A stretch of 29,306 nucleotides of DNA from an uncultured Eubacteriales bacterium (GTDB lineage: Bacteria > Bacillota > Clostridia > Oscillospirales > Acutalibacteraceae), in NCBI GenBank assembly GCA_934702115.1, contig CAKUYF010000005.1:1-29306 (forward strand). The letters are read 5' to 3'. The notes beneath the pieces are model-generated. The model was given only the letters and a program-made list of their open reading frames with translations, searched no databases and was not told where the DNA came from. The translations under genes were made by a program, and so were the position numbers. Positions 16,188 through 26,153 of the stretch are shown here, one piece after another. Every line of letters begins with the position of its first letter. Position 1 is the first letter of the stretch.

Positions 16188-19100
16188 TTAAAAGAAAGAC
16201 ATTTGATTGCTTTGAGGCAAATCTTTAAGTACTCCTGATTCTTGCAACGTTTCAATAACTGCTTTAGTAACTTTTGAACGAAACTGAATATCGTCAACCG
16301 ACAAATATTTTCCCTCTTTTCGTGAATCTACAAGTCCTTGAGCAGCCGACCCTCCAACGCCGGAAAGAGATGAAAACGGAAGACGGATTTTATCTTCTTC
16401 TACTAAAAACTTATAAGAATCTGATTTATATAAGTCTACTGGCAAGACTTTAATTCCTCTGGCAAGCATTTCATTTACGATTTGCAAAGTAGAGTAAGCG
16501 TTAAGCTCCTTAGCACTAGCTTCTTTACCTTTGTTTATTATATCTGCCATTTTCTTTTTCACGGCATCCCTGCCTTTCATTACTGTCATACCATCGAAAT
16601 CTTCTCCGCGGACTGTGAAATATGCAGCGTAATATTCAGTCGGATTATACACTTTATACCAACCCAGTCTTAGTGTTGAGATCATATAAGCCGCTGCATG
16701 GGCCTTCGGGAACATATACTTTATTTTCATACACGATGAAATATACCATTCCGGTACACCATGCTGACGCATTGCTTGAAGATGTTCTTTTGTAAGAAGC
16801 TTTGTGGCTTTTCCTTTACGTACTATTTCCATAATATTAAATGCAGTTTTAGGATCTAATCCTTTGTGCATTAAGTAGACCATTATATTATCACGTGTAC
16901 CAATTACTTCCGATATAGTACAAATCCCTTTTTTTATCAGTTCATGAGCATTGCCATTCCATACATCCGTTCCATGCGATAGACCGGAGACTTGGAGCAA
17001 ATCAGAAAATGTGGAAGGTTTACATTCCATAAGCATTTGCCTTACAAAATTAGTTCCAACTTCAGGGAGAGAAAAAGTTCCTGTATGCGAATCGATATCC
17101 ACGGGTTTGACTCCTAAAGCGTCAGTAGAAGTGAATAAAGACATAACTTTTTTATCGCTCATCGGGACGCTTGTAACCTTTATTCCGGTATAATCCTCTA
17201 GGTATTTATATATGGAAGGGACATCGTGTCCGAGTTCGTCTAGTTTACATATTGTATCATGAATAGCATGAAAGTCGAAATGAGTGGTTATGTTATCGGA
17301 TTTTTGATCGTTAGCAGGTCGTTGTACAGGGCAAAAATCGTAAATTTCTTTATTTTTGGGTACAACTACCATTCCTCCGGGATGCTGTCCTGTAGTCCGT
17401 TTTACTCCTGTACAGCCGGTTGCTAAGCGAAGCATTTCAGCTTTTCTTAGAGTAATCCCACGTTCTTCGGCATATTTTTTTGTAAATCCTATTCCTGTTT
17501 TAGTAGCTACAGTACCAATGGTACCTGCTTTAAATACGTTATCTTTTCCAAAAAGGCTTTCAGTATATCTATGTGCATCATTTTGGTACTCACCTGAAAA
17601 ATTAAGGTCAATATCAGGTGTTTTGTCTCCGTCAAATCCTAAAAATGTTTCAAAAGGAATATCATGACCGTCTTGTAAATATTTAGTACCGCATTTAGGG
17701 CAGTTTTTATGAGGCAAATCGAAGCCTGAGCCGTAACTTCCATCAGTAATAAATTCAGAGTTTTTGCATTTAGGGCAAAGGTAATGAGGAGATAAAGGAT
17801 TAACCTCAGAGATTCCCGAAATAGTTGCTACAAATGAAGATCCTACTGAGCCTCTTGATCCTACTAGATATCCATGTTTTTCTGAGTCCGCTACCAGTTT
17901 TTGAGCAACCATATAAAGAACCGAAAACCCATGTTTAGTAATTGACCCTAGCTCTTTTTCAAGACGATTAGCCACAATTTCAGGTAAAGGATCACCATAT
18001 TTTTCTTTTGCTCTTTTCATGGTTATTTCTATAAGCTCTTCTTGAGCTCCGGGAATGGATGGGGGATACACACCGGCAGGTATGGGGGAAATATATTCAA
18101 TCATATCTGCTATTTTGTTGGTATTTTCTACTACTACTTCATAAGACTTTTTCTTGCCTAGGTACAAAAATTCTTTAAGCATTTCAGCGGTAGTATGAAA
18201 ATAAAGCGGTGCTTGATTATCTGCATCTTCGTATCCTTGTCCGGCCATTAATATTTTACGATATTCGGCATCTTTAGGATCTAAAAAATGGACGTCTCCT
18301 GTTGCGACAACCGGTATATTTAGTTCTTCTCCCAGCTTAATAACTGTTTTATTGAATTCTTGAAGGTTTTCACGAGAATTGGCTATTCCTTCCCGCAACA
18401 TAAATTCGTTATTACCAATAGGTTGAACTTCCAAATAGTCATAAAACTTTGCTATTTCAAGCAAATCTTCCCATGGTCTTCCGGAGGTAATTGCTCTAAA
18501 TAAATCTCCTGCTTCACAGGCGCTGCCTATTAAAAGTCCTTCACGAAATTTTAAAAGCTGACTTTTGGGGATTCTGGGTTTTTTATAATAAAACTTCAAA
18601 TGTGCCATTGAGATTAACTTATATAAATTTTTAAGACCTTTCTGATTTTTCACTAATATAGTCATATGATACGATATAGATTTTTTAGCATCTGTATTTG
18701 AAAGGCATGTATTTATTTCAGATATATTTGATATACTTTTTGTGTCCATAGCCATATTGATTAAAGAAATGAAGATATAAGCGAGGGCTTTTGCGTCATC
18801 GCATGCTCTGTGATGGTTAAATTCAGGAATTTTAAGAAATTTTGCTATAGTATCCAGCTTGTGGTTTTTTATACTCATGATTAAAGCTCTGCTCAATGGG
18901 ACTGTATCTATAAAACTAAAATTGAAAGACATATTTAATCTTTCTGTGGCGGCTTTTACAAAAGAGACGTCAAAATTAGCATTATGAGCAACCAAAACAG
19001 GGCATTCACCGCAAAATGCTTTAAACTTTTCTAATGCTTCTTTTTCTTTAGGTGCACCTCTAACCATATCTTGAGTTATTCCTGTAAGTTCAGTAATTTT

Positions 19101-20543
19101 ATTTGAAATTTCCATTTCAGGATCTACAAAAATCGAAAACTCATCAAGTATTTCTTTATTTCTAACTCTAAGTGCACCTATTTCTATTATTTTATCTTGT
19201 TTAGCATTAAGACCTGTAGTTTCCAGATCGAAACAAATAAATTCGTCATCAAATGATCTTCCGTCGTTACCCGTAACTATAGGAAGCATGTCATTTACAA
19301 AATATGCTTCTATGCCATATATTATTTTTATTTTTTTATCAGATTTATTTATTTTGTTAGCGCAATTCATTGCTTCTGGATAGGCTTGAGCTACTCCGTG
19401 ATCAGTTATAGCTATTGCACTATGTTCCCATTTATGGGCTCTTTCAATTAAATCAGACGCATTATTCATACCGTCCATAGATGACATATTAGTATGTAAG
19501 TGAAGTTCTACACGTTTTTTAGGAGCATTGTCTACAACTTCACATTTTTTTACTATATTTATACTTCTTGGATTCATTACTATTTCTTTTTCATAGCTAT
19601 CTTCTGAAAATTCACCTTTTACAAGTAAAGTCATACCTGATTTTAGAGTTTCAAGATATGAAGACAATGATTTGCTTTCTATTACTTTAATAGTTAGAGA
19701 GCTGGTGTAATCAGTTATGTAAATAGAGTAAATAACTTTTTTATTATCCTTGGTTACTCTGGAATCTATAGAAAATATATCTCCCCATACAGTTCCTGAT
19801 TTCATTTGCATATCAATTTCTCTTAAAGGAATAGGAGTAGATTTTATTTTATTACCGTATATCACTTTAGCGGATTCTTGAGATATTTTTGGAAGCATAT
19901 CAGCTTCGCTTCTAACTTCTATTTCAGGTATTTTCTGGATTTCTTGTTCTTCTTTTTTTTCAAATTCTGAAAAACTGCTGTTTACACTATTATTTGAAAT
20001 GGATTTTTGGATATTTTTTTCTTCATTTACTAACGCTTCATTTGGAATTTTCTTAATGTTTTCAATAAAATTAACTTTAATTTTTCTTTTTAATTCTTTA
20101 GATATATTCTCAGCGATTTTACGATCAATACCTTTATGTATCAAAATACTCTTTCCATTATTATTCAGCTTAATTTCAGCACAGTCATTTATAATTTCAA
20201 CTGAAAAGTCTTTTAGAATTTTTGAGAGTGAAGGAGAATCCTGAGTGGACTTTTTTATTATACTTTCAATATTTAAACTATTATTTTTAAAAAATTCATC
20301 AGGTTCTGAATTTAAAACATTTACGTATATTTTTACCTCTTTAAATCCTAAAGGAGATATAAGTATTAAGCGTTGTGCTTCATCTAAGACATTTTGTGAG
20401 ATTTTCATTTTAGAAATCAAGTTTACATAAAGCCTCAAGTTAGATTTATCTATATTAAAAGAATCTATGTTAGATTTCAGTATGCTTTCGTCTAATGCAT
20501 TTGTATTTATATACTCTTCAAAAAAAATTTTAAAATTTTTCAC
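16188..20543 (-). CDS. polC: DNA polymerase III alpha subunit, Gram-positive PolC type
   Basis: Replicative DNA polymerase with built-in 3'-5' proofreading. The 1451-residue protein has the PolC order: an N-terminal domain (1-235), an OB fold (about 240-335), a PHP domain opening with VELHLHTNMSSMDG (345-358) and ITDHG, and a DnaQ-like exonuclease inserted in it. The exonuclease shows FDLETTGL (438-445, catalytic Asp/Glu), AHNANFD and HRACDDAKAL. The PHP remainder follows, then a zinc module (CPKC and CPKC around 910-945), and the polymerase palm with PDIDLNFSGEY (near 975) and GTIGTVATKTGIG. The C-terminus is DLPQSNQMSFF. The start is GTG 20543 behind AAGGAAG. It is the last gene of the pyrH-to-polC run, 14 bases after ispG. 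Length and motifs are normal. Confidence 0.97.
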   Translation of the reverse strand: MKNFKIFFEEYINTNALDESILKSNIDSFNIDKSNLRLYVNLISKMKISQNVLDEAQRLILISPLGFKEVKIYVNVLNSEPDEFFKNNSLNIESIIKKSTQDSPSLSKILKDFSVEIINDCAEIKLNNNGKSILIHKGIDRKIAENISKELKRKIKVNFIENIKKIPNEALVNEEKNIQKSISNNSVNSSFSEFEKKEEQEIQKIPEIEVRSEADMLPKISQESAKVIYGNKIKSTPIPLREIDMQMKSGTVWGDIFSIDSRVTKDNKKVIYSIYITDYTSSLTIKVIESKSLSSYLETLKSGMTLLVKGEFSEDSYEKEIVMNPRSINIVKKCEVVDNAPKKRVELHLHTNMSSMDGMNNASDLIERAHKWEHSAIAITDHGVAQAYPEAMNCANKINKSDKKIKIIYGIEAYFVNDMLPIVTGNDGRSFDDEFICFDLETTGLNAKQDKIIEIGALRVRNKEILDEFSIFVDPEMEISNKITELTGITQDMVRGAPKEKEALEKFKAFCGECPVLVAHNANFDVSFVKAATERLNMSFNFSFIDTVPLSRALIMSIKNHKLDTIAKFLKIPEFNHHRACDDAKALAYIFISLINMAMDTKSISNISEINTCLSNTDAKKSISYHMTILVKNQKGLKNLYKLISMAHLKFYYKKPRIPKSQLLKFREGLLIGSACEAGDLFRAITSGRPWEDLLEIAKFYDYLEVQPIGNNEFMLREGIANSRENLQEFNKTVIKLGEELNIPVVATGDVHFLDPKDAEYRKILMAGQGYEDADNQAPLYFHTTAEMLKEFLYLGKKKSYEVVVENTNKIADMIEYISPIPAGVYPPSIPGAQEELIEITMKRAKEKYGDPLPEIVANRLEKELGSITKHGFSVLYMVAQKLVADSEKHGYLVGSRGSVGSSFVATISGISEVNPLSPHYLCPKCKNSEFITDGSYGSGFDLPHKNCPKCGTKYLQDGHDIPFETFLGFDGDKTPDIDLNFSGEYQNDAHRYTESLFGKDNVFKAGTIGTVATKTGIGFTKKYAEERGITLRKAEMLRLATGCTGVKRTTGQHPGGMVVVPKNKEIYDFCPVQRPANDQKSDNITTHFDFHAIHDTICKLDELGHDVPSIYKYLEDYTGIKVTSVPMSDKKVMSLFTSTDALGVKPVDIDSHTGTFSLPEVGTNFVRQMLMECKPSTFSDLLQVSGLSHGTDVWNGNAHELIKKGICTISEVIGTRDNIMVYLMHKGLDPKTAFNIMEIVRKGKATKLLTKEHLQAMRQHGVPEWYISSCMKIKYMFPKAHAAAYMISTLRLGWYKVYNPTEYYAAYFTVRGEDFDGMTVMKGRDAVKKKMADIINKGKEASAKELNAYSTLQIVNEMLARGIKVLPVDLYKSDSYKFLVEEDKIRLPFSSLSGVGGSAAQGLVDSRKEGKYLSVDDIQFRSKVTKAVIETLQESGVLKDLPQSNQMSFF

Positions 20544-20557
20544 TTTGGATCTTCCTT

Positions 20558-21625
20558 TTAATTAATGCTTTTATTTGACGTCATTAGATTCACTTCTTTA
20601 ATCAATTCTTTAACCAGTTCTTTTTCCTGTACTTTTTTGATTATTTTCCCTTTTTTAAAAATAATTCCTATGCCATCAGCTCCTGTAATACCTATGTCTG
20701 CATCTTTTGCTTCTCCGGGTCCGTTTACTACGCATCCCATAATAGCAATTTTTAATTTAAATTTCACATTTTCAAGCAATTTTTCTACTTCCTTGGCAAT
20801 TTCTATTATATTAATTCTTGTTCTTCCGCAAGTAGGGCAAGAAACAATATTAACTCCATTATTATATAAATTGAGAGATTTTAATATATTAATTCCTGAT
20901 TTAATTTCATTAATAGGATCATCAGTAAGAGAGACTCTTATTGTATCTCCTATGCCGTTTAATAGCAAGCTACCTATTCCTATGGAAGACTTTATAATTC
21001 CTATTTTTTCTGTTCCCGCTTCAGTAACACCGAGATGCAAAGGATACAAACATTTTTCTGCAACCAATTTGCAAGCTTCTACAGTAGTATAAACATCTGA
21101 AGCTTTAAGAGAAAGCACTATATCATTAAATCCAAAATTTTCAAGTAGTTTAGCATTATAGAGAGCACTTTCACACATTGCTTGAGGAGAAACAGTGCCG
21201 TATTTTTTAAGAATATGTTTTTCTATAGATCCCGAATTCACGCCTATTCTTATAGGTATACCTCTATTAAAGCATACCTTAGCAATAGATTTTATTTTAT
21301 CATTACTTCCGATATTTCCCGGATTTATTCTTATTTTATCAGCACCGGCCATAACAGCTTCTATAGCAAGTTTATAATCAAAATGGATGTCTGCAACCAA
21401 AGGAATATCAGATTTTTCTTTTATAGATGATATAAGCTTTACCGCCTTTAAGTCCGGTATAGCGACTCTTAATATATCACATCCAGCTTTCTTGAGTTCG
21501 ATAGCTTGATTTACATTCTTTTCGACCTCGTAGGATGGAAAATTTAGCATTGATTGAACGGCAATAGGATTATTGCCGCCTATTTTTAAATTACCTATTT
21601 TTACTTCTTTTGAATTTCTTCTCAT
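20558..21625 (-). CDS. ispG: 4-hydroxy-3-methylbut-2-enyl diphosphate synthase
   Basis: Converts MEcPP to HMBPP in the MEP isoprenoid pathway using a [4Fe-4S] cluster. The 355-residue protein is the bacterial two-domain form. A TIM barrel runs from VQSMLN (23-28) through VADIHFDY (77-84) and KIRINPGNIG (97-106). A C-terminal reductase-like domain supplies the cluster ligands: Cys263 and Cys266 (SCPTCGRTR), Cys298 (GCVVNGPGEA) and probably Glu305 in the same motif. ATG 21625 has GGAG upstream. It sits between rseP and polC, and together with dxr in the same operon supplies precursors for the polyprenyl chain made by uppS. Confidence 0.96.
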   Translation of the reverse strand: MRRNSKEVKIGNLKIGGNNPIAVQSMLNFPSYEVEKNVNQAIELKKAGCDILRVAIPDLKAVKLISSIKEKSDIPLVADIHFDYKLAIEAVMAGADKIRINPGNIGSNDKIKSIAKVCFNRGIPIRIGVNSGSIEKHILKKYGTVSPQAMCESALYNAKLLENFGFNDIVLSLKASDVYTTVEACKLVAEKCLYPLHLGVTEAGTEKIGIIKSSIGIGSLLLNGIGDTIRVSLTDDPINEIKSGINILKSLNLYNNGVNIVSCPTCGRTRINIIEIAKEVEKLLENVKFKLKIAIMGCVVNGPGEAKDADIGITGADGIGIIFKKGKIIKKVQEKELVKELIKEVNLMTSNKSIN

Positions 21626-21649
21626 TTTAAATACTCCAAATTTGAAAAT

Positions 21650-22708
21650 CTAATTTTTGACAATTAATCTCATAATATCGCTATAAGATATAAACAGCAT
21701 TAATATTATAAATAGAGCAAAACCGATAGCATGAATCCAACCTTCATATTTAGGATTCAACTTTTTGTTAGTTATAAGCTCAAATAGTAGAAATATTAAT
21801 CTTCCTCCGTCCAAAGCCGGTAAAGGCAAAAGATTAAAGACGCCTAAATTGATTGTAATCATAGCAATGAAAGAAAGTAAGCTGTTTAATCCTACTACTG
21901 CGCTGGTTTTTAAACCTTCCGAAGTAGCTTGACCGATAGCGGAAACAATGCCTATTGGACCGCTCATTCCACTAAGAGCAAATCTTCCTGTTAATAGTCC
22001 TACTATACCTGACCATACTATTTGTATTGTAGAGATTGTATCTAGGAACACATTTTTAATTAACGAAAAAAAGTTTTTTTCTACGGGGCTTACGTAAAAG
22101 TCTATTTGAGTAGCTGATTTTCCATTTTCCAAATCTAAAACATTAAACTTTACGTCTTTTAATTCTATGATTTCACTATCTCTCTTGATTTTAAAATCAA
22201 AATTCTGTTTACCATCGACTGATAGAGCGAATGCTAAATCTTTATATGTGAATATGGATGTTCTATCTATTTTAAGTATTTCATCTCCGACTTTTAAGCC
22301 TGATTGTTGTGATATGGCATTTTCCGAAAATTTAGATATAGTTGTTGAAGTAAACTGAGTTCTTTGAGCAAAAACAATAAGAGTTATTAAAAATCCTAGG
22401 ACTATATTCATTATAGCTCCCATAGATACTATTATGATTTTTTGCCATGGTTTTTTTCTTTCAAAAGCTCTTGGATCGCTACTTTGTTCATCTTCGCCTT
22501 CCATGGAACAAAATCCTCCCAAAGGTAAAGCTCTAAGCGAAAATGTAGTTTCTCCCTTTTTTATTTTGCATAGTGTCGGTCCCATTCCCAAAGCAAATTC
22601 ATTAACTTTAACTCCAAAAGATTTAGCACTGAAATAATGCCCCCATTCATGAGCGAGAATAATTAAGTTAAGAAGTAAAATTCCTAAAATTATAAAAAGT
22701 ATTTTCAT
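21650..22708 (-). CDS. rseP: Site-2 metalloprotease RseP/RasP
   Basis: Intramembrane zinc protease that cleaves membrane-bound anti-sigma factors and leftover signal peptides. The 352-residue protein has the zinc motif HEWGH (20-24) in the first membrane helix and a loop KSFGVKVNEFALGMGP. A second helix lies around 95-115, and one PDZ domain (about 125-200, with SGLKVGDEILKID) follows. The third metal ligand is in NLLPLPALDGGRL (near 300), and a last hydrophobic helix forms the C-terminus. ATG 22708 follows TAAGGAGAC. It is separated from dxr by 86 bases, the largest gap in this operon, but no clear promoter is seen there. Size and topology are typical for Gram-positive RasP. Confidence 0.95.
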   Translation of the reverse strand: MKILFIILGILLLNLIILAHEWGHYFSAKSFGVKVNEFALGMGPTLCKIKKGETTFSLRALPLGGFCSMEGEDEQSSDPRAFERKKPWQKIIIVSMGAIMNIVLGFLITLIVFAQRTQFTSTTISKFSENAISQQSGLKVGDEILKIDRTSIFTYKDLAFALSVDGKQNFDFKIKRDSEIIELKDVKFNVLDLENGKSATQIDFYVSPVEKNFFSLIKNVFLDTISTIQIVWSGIVGLLTGRFALSGMSGPIGIVSAIGQATSEGLKTSAVVGLNSLLSFIAMITINLGVFNLLPLPALDGGRLIFLLFELITNKKLNPKYEGWIHAIGFALFIILMLFISYSDIMRLIVKN

Positions 22709-22794
22709 TCAAATGTCTCCTTACCGTTTTAGTATTAACTGTTCACAGGTTATAGGTAAAATAGAGTTTATAATAAGTCTTGTATGTATAAGAT

Positions 22795-23952
22795 TTATTC
22801 TATATTTTTATTAATCATTTCTATTTTATCTTTAACTTTCTTATCAATAATTTCTATTTCTTCAAAAGATTTAAGTGCCGGGAAATCAAAATGGTCTAAA
22901 GCGTAATCTACGATTTTAACTATATCAGTAAATAAAATTTCTCTATTTAAAAACATTTCTACAGCTTTTTCATTTGCTGCATTGATTACTACACAAGCGG
23001 AATCATTCTTGTTAAATGCCTTTTTACATATATCTATAGCTTTAAAAGCTTTGTAATCAGGATCAAAAAAGGATAAATTTTTAAATTTTGCCAAATTTAA
23101 ACCTTCAACTGAGCAATTGACTCTTTCGGGATAAGTTAAAGCATACTGAATAGGAATTTTCATGCTGGGTACTGCCATTTGAGCTAACACAGCTCCATCA
23201 TTAAATTCTACCATTGAATGAACTATACTTTCTCTATGAATAACCACGTCTATATTTTCTACCGGAACCTCGAAAAGATGAGCAGCTTCAATAATTTCTA
23301 GTCCTTTATTCATCATGGTGGCTGAATCAATACTTATTTTTTTACCCATATTCCAATTAGGGTGATTAAGCGCTTCTTCAGCAGATACAGTTTTTAATTC
23401 AGATAAAGTTTTCCCAAAAAACGGCCCTCCGGAAGCCGTTAAGATTAACTGTTGAATATTTTTTTTGTTTTTATTTCCCTGTAAGCATTGGAAAATTGCA
23501 CTATGCTCACTATCTACAGGAAATAACTTAACATTTTTTTCCTTTGCAAGTTTTATAACAAGAGAGCCGCCTGCAACTAAGGTTTCCTTATTTGCCAGAG
23601 CTATATCTTTACCGGTTTTTATAGCTTCTACTGTAGGTAAAAGTCCGGAAATGCCCGACATTGCGGCAACTACCGTTTCAGCAGAAGAGACAGTAGCCGC
23701 CTCACATACTCCTTCTTTACCTGATAAAATTTTAGTAAATGTATCATTTACTCTTTTTTTTAATTTAAGTGCTTGGGCATCATTAAAAACAGCAGCAACT
23801 TGAGGCTTAAACATTCTTATCTGTTTTTCAAGTAAATCAATATTTTGATTTACAGCTAACGAAGATACTTTGATTCCCAAATTTTTTGCGACTTCTAAAG
23901 TTTGGGTTCCAATTGAACCTGTGGAACCTAATACGCAAATATTTTTCTTCAT
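22795..23952 (-). CDS. dxr: 1-deoxy-D-xylulose 5-phosphate reductoisomerase
   Basis: Makes MEP from DXP with NADPH, the committed step of the MEP pathway. The 385-residue protein has the Rossmann loop GSTGSIGTQ (9-17), ALANKETLVAGG in the NADPH/substrate region, PVDSEHSAIFQCL (metal and substrate site), TASGGPF and the conserved NPNWNMGKKISIDSATMMNKG-type segment, here starting HPNWNMG. ATG 23952 is preferred, since AAGAG then lies upstream at a workable distance and the protein begins directly with MKKNICVLG. An in-frame GTG at 23961 adds three residues and cannot be excluded. The start nearly abuts the cdsA stop (23968), so translation is probably coupled. ispG in the same operon catalyses a later step of the pathway. 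Confidence 0.95.
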   Translation of the reverse strand: MKKNICVLGSTGSIGTQTLEVAKNLGIKVSSLAVNQNIDLLEKQIRMFKPQVAAVFNDAQALKLKKRVNDTFTKILSGKEGVCEAATVSSAETVVAAMSGISGLLPTVEAIKTGKDIALANKETLVAGGSLVIKLAKEKNVKLFPVDSEHSAIFQCLQGNKNKKNIQQLILTASGGPFFGKTLSELKTVSAEEALNHPNWNMGKKISIDSATMMNKGLEIIEAAHLFEVPVENIDVVIHRESIVHSMVEFNDGAVLAQMAVPSMKIPIQYALTYPERVNCSVEGLNLAKFKNLSFFDPDYKAFKAIDICKKAFNKNDSACVVINAANEKAVEMFLNREILFTDIVKIVDYALDHFDFPALKSFEEIEIIDKKVKDKIEMINKNIE

Positions 23953-23967
23953 ATTAATCACACTCTT

Positions 23968-24786
23968 TTAAAAAATTATAGGCATAAGCTTTAAAAATAT
24001 ATAAACATATGGAACAACAAAAATTACGCTGTCAAAACGATCTAAAATACCTCCATGCCCGGGCATTAGGTTGCCAAAATCTTTTACTCCGCAGCGTCTT
24101 TTTATTGTAGAAAAACATAAGTCTCCTAAGGAAGAAAGAAGCGAACCTACAAATCCTAAAACCAAAACTAAAAAGTAATTTATTTGTTGCTTTTCAGGGA
24201 ATATATAATTGTTAAAGGTTACGGAAATTAGGACTACACATATTAAGCATACAATTATTCCGCCAATAAATCCTTCAATGGTTTTTTTAGGACTTATTTC
24301 CGGACAGAGTTTTTTCTTTCCAAAAAAATTTCCACAAAAATAAGCTCCGGTGTCAGACATCCAAGCGATAGTAAGAGCTAAAAGTACGTAAAAGCTACCG
24401 TACTCTTGACCATAGTTTCTCAAATCCACTATTTTAAAAAGAGAAAAAGATATTACAACAGACATAGTATATACTGTGCATATATCTTTCATTTTTAAAT
24501 CTTTGTATAGCATAAGTGAGGAAAGCATTATTAAGGTATAAAGATACCAGCATAGCTGCCAAACAGTTGAAAAACCTACTAAAGGTAGTATAGGCACAAA
24601 GATAAGTGTAGGAATAGTAATTATATAAAGTTTGGATATTCCAATAACTGAAAATATTTCTTTAATAGCAAGAGCTGAAATAAGGGAAGTAACAATATTT
24701 ATAAGCCATAGACAATTTTGATTAAACATTAATATCGTAAGAGCAAAAACAGCACCAATAACACCCGAAACAATTCTCTTGGACAA
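23968..24786 (-). CDS. cdsA: Phosphatidate cytidylyltransferase
   Basis: Integral membrane enzyme making CDP-diacylglycerol from phosphatidate and CTP for phospholipid synthesis. The 272-residue protein has about seven to eight hydrophobic helices. The family signature is near the C-terminus: SLGDLCFSTIKRRCGVKD (about 213-230) followed by PGHGGILDRFDS (about 236-247), with the conserved basic, KD and metal-binding DRxD residues. Another conserved piece is SDTGAYFCGNFFGKKKLCP (around 143-161). The start is TTG 24786, supported by GGAGGTG eight bases upstream inside the uppS end. It follows uppS by only 3 bases, as in the usual uppS-cdsA-dxr order. Confidence 0.95.
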   Translation of the reverse strand: MSKRIVSGVIGAVFALTILMFNQNCLWLINIVTSLISALAIKEIFSVIGISKLYIITIPTLIFVPILPLVGFSTVWQLCWYLYTLIMLSSLMLYKDLKMKDICTVYTMSVVISFSLFKIVDLRNYGQEYGSFYVLLALTIAWMSDTGAYFCGNFFGKKKLCPEISPKKTIEGFIGGIIVCLICVVLISVTFNNYIFPEKQQINYFLVLVLGFVGSLLSSLGDLCFSTIKRRCGVKDFGNLMPGHGGILDRFDSVIFVVPYVYIFLKLMPIIF

Positions 24787-24789
24787 TTT

Positions 24790-25509
24790 CTATTCACCTC
24801 CAAAACGCCTAATACGTGTGGAGTATTCATCAAGAGCTTTATTGAGTTCATTTTCATTAAAATCGGGCCATAAAACCGAAGTAAAGTAAAATTCCGCATA
24901 TGCAGCTTGCCAAAGCATAAAGTTAGAAATTCGTTGTTCTCCCGCTGTGCGAATTATTAAGTCAACATCAGGCTGACCTGAATTATAAAGTCTTTCTGAC
25001 ACTAAATTTTCGGATACTTGATCTATATCAAGCTTATTACTTTTTAAATCTTCTAAAATACTTTTGGTAGCATGAGTTATTTCTTCACGTCCACCATAAT
25101 TCATAGCTATATTTAAACTCATTCCAGTGTTGTTAGCAGAGCAGTTTTCAATTTTTAATATGAGATCACGTATATCCTGTGGAAATTTAGAAATATTTCC
25201 CATGAATTTTACTCTAATATTTTCAGAGCTGAATTTTTCAAGAGCGTTATTAAGATATTTTTTAAATAAAATCATTAAATAAGAGATTTCGTCTTTAGAT
25301 CTTTTCCAATTTTCTGTTGAGAACGCATAAACGGTTAAATACTTAATACCGATTTTATTGCAATAAAGAGCGATTGATTTAAAAGTTTCAGCTCCTTTTG
25401 AATGTCCATAATTTGAGGGCAAAAAACGTTTTTTTGCCCATCTTCTGTTTCCATCCATTATTATTCCTATATGAATAGGTAAAGAGTTACTATTATAAAT
25501 AGTCGTCAT
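24790..25509 (-). CDS. uppS: Undecaprenyl diphosphate synthase (isoprenyl transferase)
   Basis: Cis-prenyltransferase that extends farnesyl diphosphate with isopentenyl diphosphate to the C55 carrier lipid used for peptidoglycan and wall polymers. The 239-residue protein has HIGIIMDGNRRWAKKR (13-28, with catalytic Asp19 and diphosphate-binding Arg residues), GHSKGAETF, YAFSTENWKRS, NIAMNYGGREEI, and the substrate-binding end DLIIRTAGEQRISNF with FYFTSVLWPDF. The usual family sequence is RTSGE(Q/M)R; here the serine is alanine, a small change. ATG 25509 lies 33 bases after frr. Its isoprenoid substrates come from the pathway of dxr and ispG further along the same operon. Confidence 0.96.
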   Translation of the reverse strand: MTTIYNSNSLPIHIGIIMDGNRRWAKKRFLPSNYGHSKGAETFKSIALYCNKIGIKYLTVYAFSTENWKRSKDEISYLMILFKKYLNNALEKFSSENIRVKFMGNISKFPQDIRDLILKIENCSANNTGMSLNIAMNYGGREEITHATKSILEDLKSNKLDIDQVSENLVSERLYNSGQPDVDLIIRTAGEQRISNFMLWQAAYAEFYFTSVLWPDFNENELNKALDEYSTRIRRFGGE

Positions 25510-25542
25510 TTTAATTCTCCGACCTAATATTATTTTAAACTT

Positions 25543-26100
25543 TTATATTTCCATAATTTGAGATATTTTAGTACTACAAAGCTTATCAATATCGCTGCAA
25601 ACTTTGTCTGTGCAATCTTGAATTTTCTTTTCGGCCTTTTTAAGTTCATCCTCGTTAATTTCGGAATTCTTTTTTGCATTTTTTGTTTTATCCATGGAAT
25701 CTCTTCTGATATTTCTAACTGAAATTTTCGTTTCTTCAGCCATATGTGAAATTTCTTTGGAAATTTCCTTTCTTCTATCTTCTGTAAGCTGAGGGAATAT
25801 TAATCTAATTACTTTGCCGTCATTTTGAGGATTAATTCCTAGATCGGACTTTTGGATTGACTTTTCTATTGCTGAAAGCAATGAAATATCCCAAGGCTGA
25901 ATTACGATAACTCTAGCTTCAGAGACTGAAACAGCAGCTACTTGATTTATAGGAGTGGGAGTTCCGTAGTAATCTACGGTTACTTTATCAAGGACTGCAG
26001 GGTTAGCCCTTCCGGCACGGATAGAAGCGTATTGTTGAGATAGAAATTCCAGAGCGGATTTCATACGAGATTCTGTGTCTTTTAGTATAGCATTAACCAT
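25543..26100 (-). CDS. frr: Ribosome recycling factor
   Basis: Splits post-termination ribosomes together with EF-G. The 185-residue protein has the standard length and three-helix-bundle pattern. It has the N-terminal helix MVNAILKDTESRMKSALEFL, the conserved RAGRANPAVLDKVTVDYYG (about 28-46) and TPINQVAAVSVSEARVIVIQPWD (about 49-71). Next come SDLGINPQNDGKVIRL and the C-terminal helix with ISVRNIRRD. ATG 26100 has AAAGGTG upstream. It stands between pyrH and uppS, its normal place in bacteria, with a 53-base gap to pyrH that shows no clear promoter. Confidence 0.97.
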   Translation of the reverse strand: MVNAILKDTESRMKSALEFLSQQYASIRAGRANPAVLDKVTVDYYGTPTPINQVAAVSVSEARVIVIQPWDISLLSAIEKSIQKSDLGINPQNDGKVIRLIFPQLTEDRRKEISKEISHMAEETKISVRNIRRDSMDKTKNAKKNSEINEDELKKAEKKIQDCTDKVCSDIDKLCSTKISQIMEI

Positions 26101-26153
26101 TAAAAATCACCTTTCAATTTGTTGTATATTATAATTTTTTTATATGTAAAAAA